Source: a bacterium
GTDB lineage: Bacteria > UBP14 > UBA6098 > JAFGQG01
Reading direction: 5' to 3'
Length of the DNA: 46,243 bases
Assembly (NCBI GenBank): GCA_016935765.1
Contig: JAFGQG010000185.1
Span: forward strand, 1 to 46,243
In this document: positions 44,248-46,243 of the stretch, piece by piece
How positions within the stretch are numbered: position 1 is the stretch's first letter
How the letters are laid out: every line of letters starts with the position of its first letter
Notes under the pieces: model-generated
Told to the model about the DNA's origin: nothing
The model's database searches: none
What the model saw: the letters and a program-made list of their open reading frames with translations, nothing else
Program-made: the position numbers and the translations under genes

Positions 44248-45426
44248 ATGGATATTATAATTCAGAAATATGGGGGTAGCTCGGTTGCGGACACACAACG
44301 CCTGAAGACCGTGGCAAAAAGGGTTATCGATGCTTACCGCTCGGGAAAGCATGTGGTAGTGGTAGTCTCCGCGATGGCAAATACCACCGATGACCTTATC
44401 GAGCTTGCTAAACAAGTAACAAAGCGCCCGAGAGAAAGGGAGCTGGATATGCTGATGACGGCGGGGGAGAGAATATCGATGGCTCTCCTTTCGATGATTA
44501 TATGGCAGGAAGGTCTGCAGGCGATTTCGTTCACGGGCTCGCAGAGTGGGATAATCACGGATAATAACCACACGCGCGCCAAGATAATCGAGGTTAAGGC
44601 GTTCAGGATAATCGAGGAGTTGCACAGGAACAGGATAGTCATCGTTGCGGGTTTCCAGGGGGTGAGTGGGGAACGGGAAGTAACCACGCTCGGAAGAGGC
44701 GGTTCTGATACCACTGCAGTCGCGCTTGCCGCAACGCTTGGAGCGACCACGTGCGAAATATGCACCGATGTGGATGGCGTATATACTCTCGACCCAAAGA
44801 TCGAACCAAAAGCTCGAAAATTGAGAGAGATAAGCTACGAAGCCATGCTCGACCTGGCGGTGCTCGGAGCAAAAGTCATACACTCAAGAGCCGTGGAACT
44901 CGCCAGGATAAAGAATATACCCCTCGAAATCAGATCAAGCTTTGAAAATAAGGAAGGGACAATTGTTAAAGGAGAAGATGAAATTATGGAAACTCCTGAA
45001 ATAACCGCAGTTTCGTATAGAGAAAATATTGTGTTCTATAAGCTGAATTTCGAAGAGAAGCAAGATTTCAATGAGTTCCTGGAACAGGTAAACGGGAATC
45101 GAATAGTACTGGAGCAGCTCCATACTCATGAAGACAATGGAAAGCTCCTGGTATGTTTCTGGATATCTGATGATGACCAGAAGAGATTCGTCCCGATAGC
45201 TGAAAAGTATGGCGCTGATGCGGACGGGGAAGCAGGTATAGTAGGAATAGTCGGTCACGAGATAAACCAGAACACGGCATTGATCCATCGCGTTTTCGGG
45301 CTTCTTAACGACCGCAATTACGAGGTCAAGCGGTTTTATTCGACAAACACATCGATCTCGCTGATGGTGAAAAAGGGGGAGACTGAGAAGATCAGCAAGT
45401 ATCTGCACCAAGAGCTGATAGGGTGA
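44248..45426 (+). CDS. Aspartate kinase
   Basis: This 392-residue enzyme phosphorylates aspartate, the first step to Lys, Met and Thr. The kinase domain shows KYGGSSVAD at the N-terminus, [13 protein letters not shown] and [23 protein letters not shown] is the conserved nucleotide-region motif. Two C-terminal ACT domains (from about 255) are recognisable. The second, [18 protein letters not shown], fits the regulatory type, while the first ([19 protein letters not shown]) is more diverged. Length is typical of stand-alone aspartokinase. The first ACT divergence makes feedback specificity uncertain. It appears monocistronic, flanked by two identical short repeats. Confidence 0.94.
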   Translation: MDIIIQKYGGSSVADTQRLKTVAKRVIDAYRSGKHVVVVVSAMANTTDDLIELAKQVTKRPRERELDMLMTAGERISMALLSMIIWQEGLQAISFTGSQSGIITDNNHTRAKIIEVKAFRIIEELHRNRIVIVAGFQGVSGEREVTTLGRGGSDTTAVALAATLGATTCEICTDVDGVYTLDPKIEPKARKLREISYEAMLDLAVLGAKVIHSRAVELARIKNIPLEIRSSFENKEGTIVKGEDEIMETPEITAVSYRENIVFYKLNFEEKQDFNEFLEQVNGNRIVLEQLHTHEDNGKLLVCFWISDDDQKRFVPIAEKYGADADGEAGIVGIVGHEINQNTALIHRVFGLLNDRNYEVKRFYSTNTSISLMVKKGETEKISKYLHQELIG

Positions 45427-45450
45427 GTTCACAAATCGAATGCAGAATAG

Positions 45451-45476
45451 CGCCTGTCCCGATTTATCGGGGATTA
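45451..45476 (+). repeat. Short palindromic repeat downstream of aspartokinase
   Basis: It is a 26-base exact copy of 44074-44099, starting 24 bases after the aspartokinase stop. Adjoining bases (TTAACGATT) also recur near both copies, with a small shift. Confidence 0.75.
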
Positions 45477-45691
45477 CTAGATTAACGATTTTAGAAGTAA
45501 AAAAAGAAAACATTAAGCAGTCGCAGCGCTTTAGCCTGCGATTTTATAGCAATAAAGAATAAAGACCCCGGGTAGGTTTGAGCCTCCACTCAAACCAAAT
45601 CCAAAATTCATCGTTTAACTAGGGATTAGTGAAAAAAGCACAAACCCGCAACTCTCCAACTCTCAAACTCGTATCCCTCAACACCTCCCAC

Positions 45692-45853
45692 CGTCATTAC
45701 GAGGAGGAAAAAGCTCTTATTCCTGCTTTTTGCGACGTGGTAATCTCACGCGCATTTAATCAAACAAAAACTCTCTGGAACTTCGTGTTTCATCACTTTA
45801 TTCACTTGCTGAGATCCCTCCACAGAAAATACGAGTGTCGGGATGACAGTGAT
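45692..45853. repeat. Dispersed element of the CGTCATTACGAGGAG type
   Basis: CGTCATTACGAGGAGG at the left and a distal GTCGGGATGACAGTG resemble the two ends of the widespread noncoding repeat beginning CGTCATTGCGAGGA, with the internal GCGACGTGGTAATCTC also typical. An open frame over it (45629-45934) is judged spurious. Confidence 0.5.
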
Positions 45854-46156
45854 ATTCGTGTTTTCTTATTAAATTTTGTTTCTTACCTTGCCCCCGACCT
45901 TGCGTGGGGAAGGAGGGAATGCTCACGTGGTTGAAATTGCAGATTTTAGAAGGGAAAGAAAAAAAACGTCGTAACATAAGGTAGGGTTGTCATGAATGAC
46001 AACCGGACACACCATCACCAATCAACCATAAAAAACCAAATTCCTCAATATCCTTCGTCACATACCGTAAGGATTAAAAATTTTGAACCCCTAACACAAA
46101 ATCAACATTATTATTTCCGACAAGAATTGAATAATCTACATTATTGTAGGGGCAAT

Positions 46157-46243
46157 CCCTTGCGGTTGCCCATCTGCCCAATACAACCATCAAATCAACC
46201 CTTGCGGTTGCCCATCTGCCCAATACAACCATCAAATCAACCC
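46157..46243 (+). repeat. 42-bp perfect tandem repeat running off the right edge
   Basis: The unit beginning CCCTTGCGGTTGCCCATCTG (46157-46198) is repeated exactly at 46199-46240, and a third copy may begin at 46241 (CCC). Copy number beyond the window is unknown. Confidence 0.85.

Larger units (their letters stand above)
45427..46243. other. Gene-free, repeat-rich end of the window
   Basis: No convincing gene in 817 bases. It holds several short hairpins: TCGCAG/CTGCGA (45521-45541), GGTTTGAG/CTCAAACC (45575-45596), GGTTGTCA/TGACAACC (45985-46004) and GGGCAA/TTGCCC (46150-46171), plus dispersed repeats and a tandem array at the edge. None has a U-tract typical of an intrinsic terminator. 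Confidence 0.75.

Noticed and set aside
44104-44883. A 259-codon minus-strand frame opposite aspartokinase
   Set aside because: The plus strand encodes a clear aspartokinase; the antisense frame has no domain and no ribosome site.
45629-45934. A 101-codon plus-strand frame
   Set aside because: It lies over a CGTCATTACGAGGAG-type noncoding repeat and resembles the false proteins this repeat often produces.
46157-46243. Start of a CRISPR array
   Set aside because: The 42-bp units are directly adjacent with no spacers, and no cas gene is in the window.

Overview
The window is chromosomal DNA from an AT-leaning Gram-negative bacterium. Supporting evidence: several lipoprotein signal peptides, an outer-membrane beta-barrel protein ending in Phe, a YidC with the large periplasmic domain found in diderms, and a nearly complete set of housekeeping neighbours (rpmH-rnpA-yidD-yidC, rsfS-argS-rho, uvrC, asnA, mgtE, an aspartokinase gene). 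The abundance of Cys-rich secreted repeat domains, PAS/HisKA_2 kinases, TPR lipoproteins and FGE-like lipoproteins resembles uncultured FCB-related or similar candidate phyla. That placement is inference; no 16S or other decisive marker is present.

Layout. (1) 1-6464, minus strand: one uninterrupted reading frame of at least 2154 codons that runs off the left edge. It encodes an exported Cys-rich mosaic of four interleaved beta-sandwich-like module types, with a recent 747-bp internal duplication. (2) 6687-10283, minus: a sensor kinase, an NtrC-type sigma-54 activator and a small secreted protein of unknown function, tightly coupled. (3) 10413-12487, minus: two overlapping TPR lipoprotein genes. 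(4) 12764-14298: asnA with a long leader, a good sigma-70 promoter and a perfect 13-bp hairpin. (5) 14458-26189, minus: an 11.7-kb same-strand run holding mgtE, an M48 lipoprotein protease, a UbiA prenyltransferase, two paralogous kinase/response-regulator pairs (PAS-HisKA_2 kinase plus REC-PAS-LuxR regulator) and a REC-PAS-HisKA_2 kinase. (6) 26383-28476, minus: a secreted DUF3857/transglutaminase-like protein. (7) 28968-32774, plus: LytR_C protein, rsfS, argS and rho. (8) 32940-34970, plus: large and small subunits of an aconitase-family (isopropylmalate-type) hydro-lyase. (9) 35181-38021, minus: a broken retropepsin-like gene, and a UvrC reading frame that continues without a stop into a lipoprotein-type NlpC/P60 hydrolase. 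(10) 38349-42505, minus: beta-barrel protein, yidC, yidD, rnpA and rpmH. (11) 42821-45426, plus: an Ig-like/FGE-domain lipoprotein and aspartokinase. (12) 45427-46243: no convincing gene, but a dense set of short hairpins, dispersed-repeat-like sequence and a 42-bp tandem repeat running off the right edge.

The clearest unusual items are the giant mosaic protein, the UvrC-NlpC/P60 in-frame join, a hairpin repeat family whose two copies show compensatory changes in the stem, a charged insertion shared by PAS domains of two neighbouring kinases, and the long structured leader of asnA. All assignments come from reading the sequence and motif knowledge; no database search was run.
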